From Lantana camara (taxonomy: Eukaryota; Streptophyta; Magnoliopsida; Lamiales; Verbenaceae), in assembly GCA_037501455.1 (NCBI GenBank), contig CM074864.1, positions 56,673,001-56,737,000 of the forward strand: a stretch of DNA of 64,000 bases. The letters run 5' to 3'. Position 1 is the stretch's first letter. Each line of letters opens with the position of its first letter. Positions 13,046 to 23,608 of this stretch are shown piece by piece. A program made the translations under genes and the position numbers. Below the pieces are notes generated by a model. The model was given only the letters and a program-made list of their open reading frames with translations, ran no database searches and had not been told where the DNA came from.

Positions 13046-13169
13046 GTTAGATTCTAGGAACTAACTGCTCTAACTTTTAGAATAGTCTTCTAACTTGGCT
13101 TGATTGTTATACTTCTGTACTTGCGATCCAAATAATCAACTTTTGACACTCGTATTTTCTCATTTGTAG

Positions 13170-13837
13170 GTGTCCGAATATTATCACTAGGAATGAACGC
13201 CGAGGCTCTTGCTCATATGCTAGGCGCTCAGGGACCGGGGGCTAATCCTCAGCCCCAACAACAACAGCAGATCCGTCCTCCCAACGTTCCAAGAGGGAGG
13301 GGAACCAGACGAGGAGTCGGCCGCGGCAATAATGGCGCTCGCGGAGGTACAGAAAACGAAGCTCCTCCTATGGGTCCCATCGAGGATTTGACGGTAGATG
13401 GCACTCGAGGGGTAACTCCTCCGCCTGCGGCACCTGAAAGTCCCATTTCACTGGGTTTGAGTGGCTCTCGCAATCGCTCTGGGGAACTGGCCCGGGTCCA
13501 CGACATAATCCGGGCCGACCGTCAAGGGAAGAGGAAAAGACTACCAGACTCCATTTCAATTTCTGGCAAGGGAAAGGAGGTGGTAATGGGCCACAGAGGT
13601 GAGGGCGGCGACACTTCCTCATCAGAGGATGAGGACTTCTGGAAGATAGGCTGCAGGGGTGACGCTCGCTACAAACGCCAACGAACCGAGGGTCCAATAC
13701 TACTGAAGAAGAGTGCCTACTCCGTAAACCTCGTTTCGAACATCGTCGGAAAACTCCAATTTTCTGGCGATCACGATAAGTTAAACGAGCATGATGTCGC
13801 TCGTGTTGCGGACGATGCTTGTCACGCCCTTCTAACG
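13170..13837 (+). CDS. Antisense gene of the Gypsy element, exon 2 (Gln/Arg/Gly-rich)
   Basis: The frame is open from the acceptor at 13168-13169 (TTTGTAG|GT), through a downstream ATG at 13193, to a donor ACG|GTCAGT at 13838. The single base left by exon 1 plus two bases here make one Gly codon, so the phases fit exactly. The segment starts with a Gln/Pro run and an Arg/Gly-rich stretch (PRGRGTRRGVGRGNNGARGG), suggestive of nucleic-acid binding. A basic GKRKRLPDS and a Ser/acidic patch follow. The intron before it (13046-13169, 124 nt) and the one after (13838-13917, 80 nt) have plant-like GT...AG ends and AT-rich content. Without splicing the frame ends at 13909. Confidence 0.75.
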
Positions 13838-13917
13838 GTCAGTCCTCAGTATTCTATGTGGAATTTCATATTTCAATACTCCAACTTTAATACTAACTCC
13901 TGTTTCTGACTTTCCAG

Positions 13918-14724
13918 GAGGTAGTCCCTAGACTGAAAAATCTGCAGGGTCGAGCGCAGGCTTATTCCAAGCATAAGGCCAAATACAAGAAGTTGCTGCG
14001 CATCTCCGACCCCGGCCAACTACAGGAGGATTACAACGTCTCCGCACAGCTGACGGACGCCAATCTGGAGAGGGACAGGCTGAAGGAGGAATTGAAGAAG
14101 TCTGATGACGCCTACCTTGTCCTTAACGAGCGTCATAGGAAGCTGAAGGAGGAGCGTGACCAACTGAGGGTCCACAACGGGGAGCTGAGCACTCAACTAG
14201 CGGAGAGCACTCGCCAGAATGAAGAAACTAAGAAGGCCCTTGCGGACTTGCAAGGGAAGGTGGAAGGATTGGCGGCGAAGGTCTCCTGGGACGCGGTAAT
14301 GAAGTTCGTACGCTCCAAGGCTTTAGTGTTCGCAGCCAACATCCAGTGCTTCGACAACGCCCGACGCTTCTTCCGCAAAGCGATTGGGCAGATGGTGAAG
14401 CTAGGGCTAGCTCCAGAGAGCGCTCGGACTGACGAGCGTCTGCGTATGGACCTGGATGACAACTCCGAACCCATGGTCCAGGACGAGGATCCCTCCGAGA
14501 CCCTGACGGACCCGGAGTATCAGGACCTTGTGACGATGCTCCAGTAGGAGTTCATAGCTGCCAATCCCTTAGGCACCGGGCCTATCCGGATAGACGACGA
14601 GGGTACCACCATGGAAGCGCCGGATGATGAGGAACCTGGGGAGGCACAAACTTCTGACGCCAACATACTAGTCCCTGTTCCCCTCGCGACCGCCCTTCCA
14701 GATCCTGATAACCAAGCCCCGTGA
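13918..14724 (+). CDS. Antisense gene of the Gypsy element, exon 3 (coiled coil), with early stop
   Basis: The acceptor TTTCCAG ends at 13917 and the exon continues in phase 0. It encodes a basic segment and then a long coiled coil (heptads through LKEELKKSDDAYLVLNERH and KKALADLQGKVEGLAAKV), ending in an acidic tail. A TAG at 14545-14547 closes the frame (total 829 residues when spliced), but the same frame stays open and acidic for 58 more codons to TGA at 14722-14724. The TAG follows a Gln codon in a place where one more Gln would read naturally, so it is probably a CAG-to-TAG change. An N-terminal Transposase_28-like domain with a C-terminal coiled coil is the usual build of these proteins. 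Confidence 0.7.
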
Positions 14725-15740
14725 TCGTCCTTCAATTGGTGCTTCCAGATCGTGCTTGCCATATTTCTATTCTTGTTCATGGACATTCAACATCTGTATT
14801 TAATCTTTAGGCTTTCTTCTGAACATTTGAATTTCCTTAAGCTTTTCTCCATATCATTGAACTTTTCTTCTATTGTCTGAATGTTTGCGTTTTTTCTTCT
14901 GTCTCTGAGTACTGTTCATGATGGTTTTGTAACGTTTGATGCTTGCATGGTTATCTTTCCTGTTCTCTGAACGTTTGCGATGGGAGTGTATGCGCACGAG
15001 GGTGATTCCTCTGAAGGTTCCCTGGCGCCTATCTCCATGCGTCATAAGTTTAGAATTAGAGAACGCCTGGCAACTTTAAGAGATGTAAGTATGGGCGCGA
15101 GGGTGTTCCTTTAAGGGGATTCCCTGGCCATATTCACGATGAGGCTCGAATTTGAACTTAGAAAACCTCTGAGGATTTAGCTAAGTATTGGCCTTAAACA
15201 TGTGACGTGCACCTTCATCTTGAGCGTTCTAATAATTCTAATAAACTTAGAAACCAACTGCAGGATTTGCTAAGTATGAAATTAAAACGAGCGTTGCTGT
15301 AATGTTAGATTTGCATTTTATGAGCGTATTCATAATTAAGAAGGCGAGGGTCATTAGGGGTTTACGAGCGCGAACGGTCACAGTGAGTACCCAGTTGGCG
15401 TAAATTAAGCGTCTAGCACCCCACTTTTTGACACGCTCATTCTTAAGACTTATACACTTATGAATTGTCAAACTATTCAGTGTGGAGGGTTCTCAACACA
15501 CAGATAGCGTTGCTTTTGAAATGATTGGGGTATTAATTAAATCGTTCGACGTGGAGGATGCTCGACACGGAGTAAGCTTTTTTATTAACCAGATCATTAA
15601 TTAAAGGAAAGAGCGAATTAATGACATAACAACATACAAACACTTACCATTATGACTGCAATGCTTGGTGTGGTCACAACATATTTTCTGTCAAAAGAAA
15701 GTACAAAGTGCCGCGAACGGGCGATTACAAAGGTGGACAT
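14725..15740. other. Spacer between antisense gene and pol end
   Basis: About 1 kb without a supported frame. It holds the 3' flank of the antisense gene (T-rich) and, read on the minus strand, the untranslated stretch after integrase. The words CGAGGGT and GAGCG recur here as they do throughout the element. Confidence 0.6.
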
Positions 15741-16571
15741 TCATACGTAGAACCGTCGAAGGTTGCATGCGTTCCACGGTCTGGGGAGTCGCTCGCCTTG
15801 CAAAGTCTCCAGCAAGTAGGTGTTGTTCGCTCGTACTTGAATGACTTTGAAGGGGCCTTCCCAATTGGGATCCAACTTACCCACATGTTTAGAGACTTCA
15901 ACTTTTTTGAGGACCAAGTCCCCTAGTTGGAAAGTTCTTTCTTTGAAGCGCTTGTTATATTGGTGAGCTACGGTCGCCTTGTATTTGTGGATGCGAGCCC
16001 AGGCTGAATTCCTCCTCTCGTCTAATAAATCCAATTCGAATGCTCGGTTGGCTTGGTTGGTTGCAGGCTCGAAATAGGCAACGCGTGCGGATTCTTGAGC
16101 GATCTCCGCAGGTATCATAGCCTCGGAGCCGTACACCAGAGAATAAGGAGTTTCTCCTGTTGCCGCTCGGGGGGTGGTACGGTATGCCCATAGGGCACCT
16201 TGAAACTCTTCAGCCCATTCCCCTTTCTTACTCTCGAGCATCGCTCTCAAGTGCTGGAGTATGATTCGGTTAGTCACTTCAGCTTGACCATTGGCCTGAG
16301 GGTGGCCCACGGAAGTGAATCGTTGCTCAATTCCTAATTCATAACACCACTCCCGTGTGTCAGCAGCGATAAACTGGGAGCCGTTGTCCGAGATAAGCAC
16401 CCTCGGAATGCCATATCTGCAGATGATCTTCCAAATGAAATCTCTGACAACTTTGAATGTTATCTTGGCGACCGCTTCTGCTTCAGCCCACTTAGTGAAG
16501 TAATCCACAGCGAGGATCACAGATTTCTTTTGCCCGACCGCCATTGGAAGGGGCCCCACAATGTCGATACC
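15741..16571 (-). pseudogene. Gypsy pol: integrase core and C-terminus
   Basis: The frame runs from just after the TAG at 16572-16574 to the pol stop at 15741-15743. It opens with GIDIVGPLPMAVGQKKSVIL. The integrase catalytic triad is visible as D in LAVDYFTKWAEA, D in VLISDNGSQF, and E in HPQANGQAEVTNRI. A GPFKVIQVRANNTYLLETL module and a short basic end (NACNLRRFYV) follow, with no chromodomain, which fits Tat. It is in the same frame as 16575-17456 and only a nonsense codon separates them, so this part is intact protein sequence cut off from its start. Confidence 0.9.
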
Positions 16572-16574
16572 CTA

Positions 16575-17456
16575 CTGATCGAAGGGCCAAGAAACATCGA
16601 TAGGGACCATTTGAGCCGCCGGCAACTGGGGAGTGTTAGAGTGAAATTGGCACTTAGGACACTTTTTGGAGTAACTGATGGCATCCTGTAATACCGAGGG
16701 GCAGTAAAACCCACTCCTCAAGACTTTTTTGGCCAATATTCGACCGCCCGAATGATTCCCACAACTTCCGCTGTGTACATGTTCCAATACCTCTTTGGCT
16801 TGCGAGGGCCGTAGGCATCTCAGTGGTGGACCTTGGAAAGATCGTTTGAACAGCCGACCGTCGGTATCGAGAGAAAAGCGGGGAGCCTTACTCCTAACCT
16901 TCCTGGCTTCCACCTTATCGCTCGGACAGGTCCCATCCCTGATAAACTTAACGATGTCATCCAACCAACAGGGTTCAGCGGGGTCAATCATATTCACCCC
17001 GCTCGAGGGTTCTGCCTCCCTAATCAGTGGTTTCTCTGTCCTGAGGAACGTGACCGAACGTTCGCATGAGTCATCCAGGGCTGAAGCGAACTTTGAGAGA
17101 GCGTCAACACGTTCGTTTTCTGCCCGGGGAATCTGCAACAAATGGAACTCTTTGAACTTGGCAATCACCTCCTTAGCCCTTGCTAAATACTACATCATAG
17201 TGGCTTCTCGAGCTTCATAAGTGCCATCAATCTGACTCGCAATCAACTGGGAATCAACATATGCAGTTACCCGAACGGCACCATTCTGGAGGGCTATCCA
17301 TAACCCTTGGATTAGAGCCTCATACTCAGCTTCGTTGTTGGTGACATGGAACGCCAGCTTAATAGCATAATCCACTTTCGTACTGCGAGGGTCTCTGAGG
17401 GTCACCCTGGCTCCCCCCGTTGTGAGGTCGAGGAGCCATCTGTGTGCAAGAGCCAT
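16575..17456 (-). pseudogene. Gypsy pol: second RNase H and integrase zinc finger
   Basis: One frame interrupted by TAG at 17190-17192. The upstream half has the archaeal-type RNase H: NNEAEYEALIQGL with its catalytic Glu and VTAYVDSQLIASQ with its Asp; the first Asp (LHTDGSS) lies in the preceding ORF. The downstream half finishes RNase H (IPRAENERVDALSKFAS) and carries the integrase HHCC finger (HVHSGSCGNHSG then CPKCQFH). It ends at TAG 16572-16574, where WPFDQ is followed directly by the integrase start. Both stops are one transition from a sense codon (CAG, TGG). A -1 shift near the run of six C at 17413-17418 is needed to join it to the gag-RT frame. Confidence 0.88.
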
Positions 17457-20400
17457 AACCCTTCTTCTGCTGACGCCTCGGTATCCAAATTGAATCGTTC
17501 CACCAACAAGTCTGCTACTGCCTGAGCCTGTATCACCGTACGAGGCTCGAATGTGATGTCGAATTGGCTGAGTTCAATGGACCATTTGATTAACCTTCCT
17601 GATACATCTGGCTTAGATAGTACTTGCTTGAGGGGTTGGTCTGTGAGCACCGTGATAGAATGAGCCTGAAAATATGGCCTTAGCCTTCGAGACGCATTAA
17701 CGAGTGCAAAAGCGAATTTTTCTATTACCATGTATCTCTTCTCCGCTCCTTGCAAAGTTTTGCTCAAATAGTAGACTGGCATGTGTTTACGCTCGCGGAC
17801 AGCCACCAAGACAGCGCTCGTAGCCTCCGAGGAGACTGAGAGATAAATAATCAAGTTTTCTCCGGGGCTAGGCTTGGTCAACAGTGGTGCGCTCGCGAGA
17901 TATTGCTTCATATCCTGCAAAGCCTTCTCGCATTCCTCACTCCAAGCAAAGTTGCGAGCGTTGCGCAAAATCCTGAAGAAGGGCAAGTTCCTGTCCGCTG
18001 AGCGGGAGATGAATCTGTTCAACGAAATGATTTTCCCCACCAGTACTTGGACTTCCCTCACGTTCCGAGGGGAGGGGATATCCAGAATCGCCTTAATCTT
18101 CTCCGGGTTCGCCTCTATGCCACGTTGACTGACCATATACCCCAAGAACTTACCGCCCCGAACACCAAACATGCACTTAGAGGGGTTCAACTTCATTCCA
18201 TAACGGCGTAGGACGTTGAAGGTTTGTTTGAGATCCTCCAGATGGGAATACTGACGCTCGCTTTTTACTATCATGTCGTCCACATAAACTTCCATAGATT
18301 TTCCAATTTCGCGCTCAAACATCCTGTTGACAAGGCGTTGGTAAGTTGCTCCCGCATTTTTGAGCCCAAACGGCATGACCTTGAAACAATAAACCCCTAA
18401 GTGCACAACGAACGAAGTTTTGGGGCGATCCTCGGGCGCCATGAATATCTGATAATAACCCTGAAAGGCGTCCATCATGCTCATGAACTCGCACCCCGCT
18501 GTCGAATCTACCAACTGATCAATCCTCGGTAGGGGATAAGGATCTTTGGGGCACGCCGTGTTGAGATCTGTGAAGTCATTGGACATGCGCCACTTGTTGG
18601 CGCTCTTGGGGACGAACACCACGTTACAAAGCCATTCTGGGTATAGAATTTCCTCAATGCACTGAGCGTCTAGGAGCTTACCAACCTCCTCTTCTATGAC
18701 TTGCCTCCTGAAACCGTGAACGTCCCTCTTTTTTTGTTGGACTGGTTTGAAGGCCGGATCCACGTTCAGCCTGTGAACTATGACACTCGGATCTATTCCA
18801 GTGAGATCAGAGGCCTTCCAAGCAAACACATCGAGGTTCTCTCGTAGAAAATCAATCATCATAATCTGTGAGAGACCGTCGAGATTTGAACCAATTTGGG
18901 TGGTTTTATCTGGGTTCCCTGGTTCCAATTCGATGGTCAAGAATTTTTCAGCTGGCTCGATTCGAACCTCAGGCCTGGGTGCTTCGAGCGCTCGTTTCTT
19001 ACCAGTAAGTCTTCCCTTTTCCTCAGCCGAGGGCCCATCCGCCTCGCTCTCGGAGGAAGATCCTTCGACAGCCCCAGGTAGCCCGTCCCCCGTGTGTTGG
19101 GTTTCAACAGGGGTCTTCTTCTTGTTCTTCTTTTTATACAGCTTGGCCCTTTTACACTCTGGACCGTCCTCGTCCAATTTGGGAAAGTCAACTGATTTTT
19201 TGGTGGATCCTGCCTGAAGGGCTTGCTTGGGCTTATGGCTTCGAAGAGAAAGGACGTAACATTCCCAAGCCTCCTTGACATTGCATAGAACCTCGCCCGT
19301 GCCCTCGGGAGTAGGGAACTTGACTTTCTGATGATAAGTAGAGATGATTGCTTTGAAATCCACGAGGGCTGGGCGCCCGATGATGACGTTATAGGGAAGG
19401 TCCACCTCAACAACGGTGTAAAGGACGCTCAGAGTTTTTCGCTGTGGACCAAAAGAGGTAGCCAAGCGAACCTGTCCTCGAGGGGCAATCTCCGAAGCCC
19501 CAAAGCCAACGAGGGCTGTTCTGAGGGGTTTGAGAGGAATGTTTGTTATGTTCATCTTTTGAAACGTTGAGTAAGGGAGAACGTTCACAGAGCTTCCACT
19601 GTCAATTAAAACCCTCTTTACAACATGGTTATGAACGTCTAAACTAACCACCATGGGACAGTCAGAGGTTTCACCGATCCCATGGGGTGTTACAATGTGT
19701 TCCAGATCCTTTTCCGTAAACCCTATAATATCATCCCCTTTCGAGTGTGGAGAGCTATCAACAGAGAGCACAGGCTTGGGTAGAGATGATCGTTGGTCAT
19801 AACTACGAAAGTGGCGCCGACGGGAAGCATTAGAATCGCCCCCCGAGGGTCCGCCGGCGATCATATGGATGACCGCAAAAGGTTGATTCTCAATCTCCGG
19901 CACTTTCCCTTTGCTGCGGTCGCTTGATTCGGTGTAGTGGTGGCGAGGACTGCGCGAGCGCGAACGACTCCTTCCTCTAATACGCGCTCGTTCAGCGCAG
20001 TGTTCATCGTACCTTTCCAGCACTTTTACGAACTCCTTGAGGTACCCCCCGGCGATAAGCCTCTGAATCTCACTCTCGAGTTGGCGACACTCGTTGGTAT
20101 CATGCCCTTTCTGCTTATGGAAAACGCAGTACTTTCCTGAGCGCTTTTGAGCTTCAGTTTCCCTTAGCTTCGGCGGTCTTTTGAAGAGTTTCTTATCCGC
20201 CATGGAATATACTTCGGTGATTGGGCGGTTGAGGGGGATCCTCTCATACTTACGCGGAGGCGGGGAATTACGGCGAGCGGGGATAGGGCTGCGACGTCGG
20301 CCCCTGTTGGTCTCTCCTCTGTCCTCGGGGACTTTGCTGGGGCGAGGGGCGTTTGCCATTTTCTGATCCCTCGCGATGTACATATCCTCGAGGGTAAAAA

Positions 20401-21850
20401 ACGAGTCAGCTATGTCCCTAATCTCCATCAACAAGCGTGGTTTTTTCTTGGCCACCTCCTCCACAAACTCTTTGCTGACATAGTGCTTCATGTTGATGGC
20501 TCCAAAGAGAACGTGCCTCAAGAAGTCCATCGAGGGCTTCTCCACCAATAAGATTTCCTTGTTGAACCTTCCCATGAAGGACCGGAGCGTCTCGTTCGGC
20601 CCCTGGACCAAGCTGTAAAGAGCGGTCGCGGCTGGGGCTGGTACCTTCAAGGAGTTGAAGTGGCTTACAAAGGCGTCTGTCAGGTCATAGTACCCTCGGA
20701 TCGAGCGCGGGGGATGTTTTTTGTACCAGTCTTGAGCCATTCCCGTGAGGGAAGTGACGAACACCTTGGCCCAATAGTTGCTTGGGTGATCATACAAGTG
20801 CATCAGGTGCACAAGGTGATCCAAATGCTCAGCTGGATCAGTGGTTCCATCATATCTGTTGACGGTCGTGGGGATTTTGCCCTTCCCCGCGCGGGTCAGA
20901 AGTACCTCCTCAATGAGGGGCGAATCGCCCGTCGCTATTTTGTAATCCCTATCCTCGGGATCTTCATAGCTGGCTTCCTTTCGACGGCGAGAAATTGGGC
21001 TACGTGGCCGGCGAGTGTCTCTGGCCCTGGACCTCTCGCCCCAGCGGGGGACTTGAGACCTTGCTCGAGAGAGCTGCTCCACCATATCCTGGAGCCCCTT
21101 AAGCTGATCTTGTACTGCGGCAAGCTGAGGGTCACCGACATTTCTGCGGTTTGCCCTTTCTGTGGCCCTTGATTGGACCTCCTCATTATTTCCAACCCTC
21201 TCATCTTGAGGGGTCCTATCATTTCCATCGGGTTGCTGCCCCTGTTGGACCCTCGGAGGGGCCTCGTTTTCTTGAATCGGTGGTGGGGGAGGTTGCTTGG
21301 CCCTCAACGCGTTCTGCGCCATTGTCAATGGGTGAGCCGGGAGTCCTCCAAGGGGCGGGGCCGCTCGTGCACCCGCCAGTGAGGGGAAGTAGGCCGCAGT
21401 GAAATGTTCCCAAGCGTTCTGCACCACTTGACCTTCGCATTGCGCGTACAGCGCTTGAAGTTGCTGAGTATTAATCTGGGGCATTTCCATCCCCTGTATC
21501 TCCCTAGGCAGCGACAATGGGAGATTTAGTGTCCCCACTTGATATGGCTGGACCATGGGCATCATTCCGGGTTGTATAAAAGCGTATCCTGGCGGTGGCA
21601 TGGCCATAGAGTACACGCCAGGATGGGAGGCTGGAACGTTTTGGGTGAAGGTTGGGGGAGGAGGATTGGAGCCAGATCCTCCTGCCTCATTTCCTCCGAG
21701 GGGAAGAGTTGCAGCGGCGGCCTCAGTGTTTCCGGCAATAGGCGGAGGCGTGCCTCCGGCGAGGGTGGGGTGGTTCTCAGCGTTTTCCACATTGACGGGA
21801 GGAGGACCGCCCCTGTTCCCCAGAGTTCCGGATCTTGTAGCAGTAACCAT
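17402..21850 (-). CDS. Gypsy gag-protease-reverse transcriptase-RNase H polyprotein
   Basis: A single 1482-residue frame. Residues 1-300 are Pro/Gly/Arg-rich. The capsid-like Retrotrans_gag domain spans about 340-440 (WAKVFVTSLTGMAQDWYKKH). A zinc knuckle of the Tat kind uses C575, H578, H583 and C588. An SR-rich stretch lies at 625-640. Aspartic protease has LIDSGSS (D750). Reverse transcriptase spans about 1060-1250 with D1127 and YVDD at 1189-1192. The first RNase H (1335-1450) reads IIYLSVSSEATSAVL and has lost the usual catalytic Asp, as is normal in Tat where a second RNase H takes over. The ORF then enters the second RNase H (LHTDGSS) and ends by frameshift. Gag and pol share one frame here. 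The start ATG lies 80 bp inside the primer site. Confidence 0.93.
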   Translation of the reverse strand: MVTATRSGTLGNRGGPPPVNVENAENHPTLAGGTPPPIAGNTEAAAATLPLGGNEAGGSGSNPPPPTFTQNVPASHPGVYSMAMPPPGYAFIQPGMMPMVQPYQVGTLNLPLSLPREIQGMEMPQINTQQLQALYAQCEGQVVQNAWEHFTAAYFPSLAGARAAPPLGGLPAHPLTMAQNALRAKQPPPPPIQENEAPPRVQQGQQPDGNDRTPQDERVGNNEEVQSRATERANRRNVGDPQLAAVQDQLKGLQDMVEQLSRARSQVPRWGERSRARDTRRPRSPISRRRKEASYEDPEDRDYKIATGDSPLIEEVLLTRAGKGKIPTTVNRYDGTTDPAEHLDHLVHLMHLYDHPSNYWAKVFVTSLTGMAQDWYKKHPPRSIRGYYDLTDAFVSHFNSLKVPAPAATALYSLVQGPNETLRSFMGRFNKEILLVEKPSMDFLRHVLFGAINMKHYVSKEFVEEVAKKKPRLLMEIRDIADSFFTLEDMYIARDQKMANAPRPSKVPEDRGETNRGRRRSPIPARRNSPPPRKYERIPLNRPITEVYSMADKKLFKRPPKLRETEAQKRSGKYCVFHKQKGHDTNECRQLESEIQRLIAGGYLKEFVKVLERYDEHCAERARIRGRSRSRSRSPRHHYTESSDRSKGKVPEIENQPFAVIHMIAGGPSGGDSNASRRRHFRSYDQRSSLPKPVLSVDSSPHSKGDDIIGFTEKDLEHIVTPHGIGETSDCPMVVSLDVHNHVVKRVLIDSGSSVNVLPYSTFQKMNITNIPLKPLRTALVGFGASEIAPRGQVRLATSFGPQRKTLSVLYTVVEVDLPYNVIIGRPALVDFKAIISTYHQKVKFPTPEGTGEVLCNVKEAWECYVLSLRSHKPKQALQAGSTKKSVDFPKLDEDGPECKRAKLYKKKNKKKTPVETQHTGDGLPGAVEGSSSESEADGPSAEEKGRLTGKKRALEAPRPEVRIEPAEKFLTIELEPGNPDKTTQIGSNLDGLSQIMMIDFLRENLDVFAWKASDLTGIDPSVIVHRLNVDPAFKPVQQKKRDVHGFRRQVIEEEVGKLLDAQCIEEILYPEWLCNVVFVPKSANKWRMSNDFTDLNTACPKDPYPLPRIDQLVDSTAGCEFMSMMDAFQGYYQIFMAPEDRPKTSFVVHLGVYCFKVMPFGLKNAGATYQRLVNRMFEREIGKSMEVYVDDMIVKSERQYSHLEDLKQTFNVLRRYGMKLNPSKCMFGVRGGKFLGYMVSQRGIEANPEKIKAILDIPSPRNVREVQVLVGKIISLNRFISRSADRNLPFFRILRNARNFAWSEECEKALQDMKQYLASAPLLTKPSPGENLIIYLSVSSEATSAVLVAVRERKHMPVYYLSKTLQGAEKRYMVIEKFAFALVNASRRLRPYFQAHSITVLTDQPLKQVLSKPDVSGRLIKWSIELSQFDITFEPRTVIQAQAVADLLVERFNLDTEASAEEGLWLLHTDGSSTSQRGEPG

Positions 21851-21929
21851 GATGAAAGCTGCTGGTGTTACTTTTCAACTAGCTTTAAGAGGAAGAAACT
21901 GATGATGATGAAGAAGGTGATGATGGTTT

Positions 21930-21945
21930 CCCACAGACGGCGCCA
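21930..21945 (-). other. Primer binding site of the Gypsy element
   Basis: On the minus strand TGGCGCCGTCTGTGGG follows the 5' LTR after AAAA-complement bases (21946-21949). It begins like the complement of the plant tRNA-Asp 3' end (TGGCGCCGTTGCCGGGG) and then diverges, as in many Tat/Athila elements. Confidence 0.8.
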
Positions 21946-21949
21946 AAAA

Positions 21950-22801
21950 TGATGGTGCAGAAGCTTGTAAAGGATTTAAACACCAATCACTTTAGAACTT
22001 GTTTGTAGAAGGGATGACCATCACAGGCGTTGAGCCTCAGGAACTGGGTTTCCAATAAGCGTGGGTTCTTCCAGCTAGGATAACACCAGGGAATCGTGCA
22101 GCAAGGGTGCAGGAAATGGTGAAATAGATGAAGCTTTGGAGAAGATGAAGATGCAGAGGAAAATGATGCCAGTTCAGTAGTGTGGTGTCTTGTGAAGAAG
22201 ATGACTTGGGGGAGAAAGCATGTATTCTCCCCTATTTATATGTTAGGGGTGAGGGTAAATGGGTACATGGACCGTGTGGTCCCAAACCTGTGTTGCCTAA
22301 CACGTGGCAGCCCGTGAGGGAGTGAGAATGACGTTTCTGAAAAGGAGGCGGCGTGTCAGGTGCAAGGTGCGCACTACCTTTGTGTCAGAGGTTGTTGGCG
22401 AGGGTCGCGTGAGAGGAAGGCCCAAGGCCCTCTTTGCTAAGGTTCAGATCCATCGTAGTGGGGTAGGATCATGCACGAGCGCTGGTGAAGCTCGAAGAGT
22501 GTACGGATGGGCCCCCCACGGCAGATGACCCTGGAGCGCCAAAATCCCGAGCATCAAGAACGGGCCCTCGTGTGGGTGCTTCCCTGAGAAGGGTGACCCT
22601 GAGGGTCGGGACGTGAGCTTCAAGCCAGTCAGCTTAAACCCTTTACCTGAATGGTTGGCCGAGGCTCATAGGCCTGCACTAGTAAGCGAGGGAGTAGGCT
22701 GGGATGACCTGCGAGCCCATCAATGCGAGCATCCAGTTCCTCTATCGGCAGGTGTTGACACATGGACGGCTCTGATTCGAGCGTATTTTTATGCCTCATC
22801 A
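21950..22801 (-). repeat. 5' LTR of the Gypsy element
   Basis: This 852-bp LTR is paired with 10400-11253. On the minus strand it drives gag-pol; a TATA box reads TATAAATAGG at 22231-22240 (minus). The equivalent site in the 3' LTR is 10681-10690. TSD ATATA follows at 22802-22806. Confidence 0.95.
22231..22240 (-). promoter_or_regulatory. TATA box in the Gypsy 5' LTR
   Basis: TATAAATAGG on the minus strand, in the middle of the LTR and directed toward gag. It is conserved in the other LTR. Confidence 0.6.
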
Positions 22802-22806
22802 ATATA

Positions 22807-23608
22807 TATAAGTATCCATTAAAAATTTTAATTTCAATTAATGAAGTCTCATTACTCTATTTAATTAGTTATATTTTAAATAGTTTTATTTTAATAAATC
22901 TAATTATAAAAAATATATAAATAAATCATATACACACTTTGTTTTTACTAGTTGGATAAAATATTCCAAACACTTTTATTTTATAACTAATATATCTAAA
23001 TTATTATATTTTATTTGATACTTATGCCTCTTCATTAGATTTATTTCTCTATACTTAATTCATTATTATTGGACCTAATTATTACTAAGGTTTATTATGA
23101 TTTTATTTAGATGTTTAGTGACCATTGATTTTTATAACATTCAAATTTTCAGGGCATGATTGGTATGCATGAATGGAATGAGGCAGGAAAGGAATTAATT
23201 TTAGAATGGAATGAACAATGTAATGGAATGACTTTATTATAGCATTCCTATGATTGATACATTCAGTGATAAAGTTAGGAATAAAATAAAAGTTTTAGAT
23301 TTATTCCGGTCATATTAATCACAAATTATATATATATAATGTATGTATGCATGTGTGTGTGTGAGAGAGAGAGTAATTTATATATACATATAAATATTAT
23401 AGAGGTATCAATAAGAAAGGTATTAATATTTTCACATTTATACATAGATTATACGATTTTATTATATTTAATATAATGTATGATATTTATAATTAAATTT
23501 AATATAAATCCCAAATTTTATATTTAATGAATATTTTAATTTGTTATGTATATCTATGGATTTATAAGTAAATAAATAATATATTAAACTGTTTCTAAAT
23601 ATATAATA
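22807..23608. other. AT-rich flank with TG/AG microsatellite
   Basis: AT-rich DNA. About 23338-23372 is a short GTAT/TG/AG simple repeat. From about 23152 (GGGCATGATTGGTATGCATG) to the insertion point at 23608 it may be one half of a small transposon split by the next element (see findings). Confidence 0.5.

Larger units (their letters stand above)
10400..22801 (-). mobile_element. Ty3/Gypsy retrotransposon, Tat lineage, with antisense gene
   Basis: A complete element lies on the minus strand: 5' LTR at 21950-22801, gag-pol at 15741-21850, and 3' LTR at 10400-11253. Both LTRs begin TGATGGTGCAG and end CATCA, and the element is flanked by the 5-bp duplication ATATA (10395-10399 and 22802-22806). 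Pol order is protease, reverse transcriptase, RNase H, a second archaeal-type RNase H, then integrase without a chromodomain. This order, with the double RNase H, defines the Tat lineage (Grande, Retand, Ogre relatives). A spliced gene on the opposite strand fills 11854-14724, as known for Retand- and Grande-like elements. By eye the LTRs differ at about two dozen sites over 853 bp, so the insertion is fairly young, but gag-pol is no longer intact. Confidence 0.93.

Noticed and set aside
17874..21952. Many plus-strand frames opposite gag-pol
   Set aside because: Shadows of the intact minus-strand polyprotein with its GC-biased codons; none has domain features.
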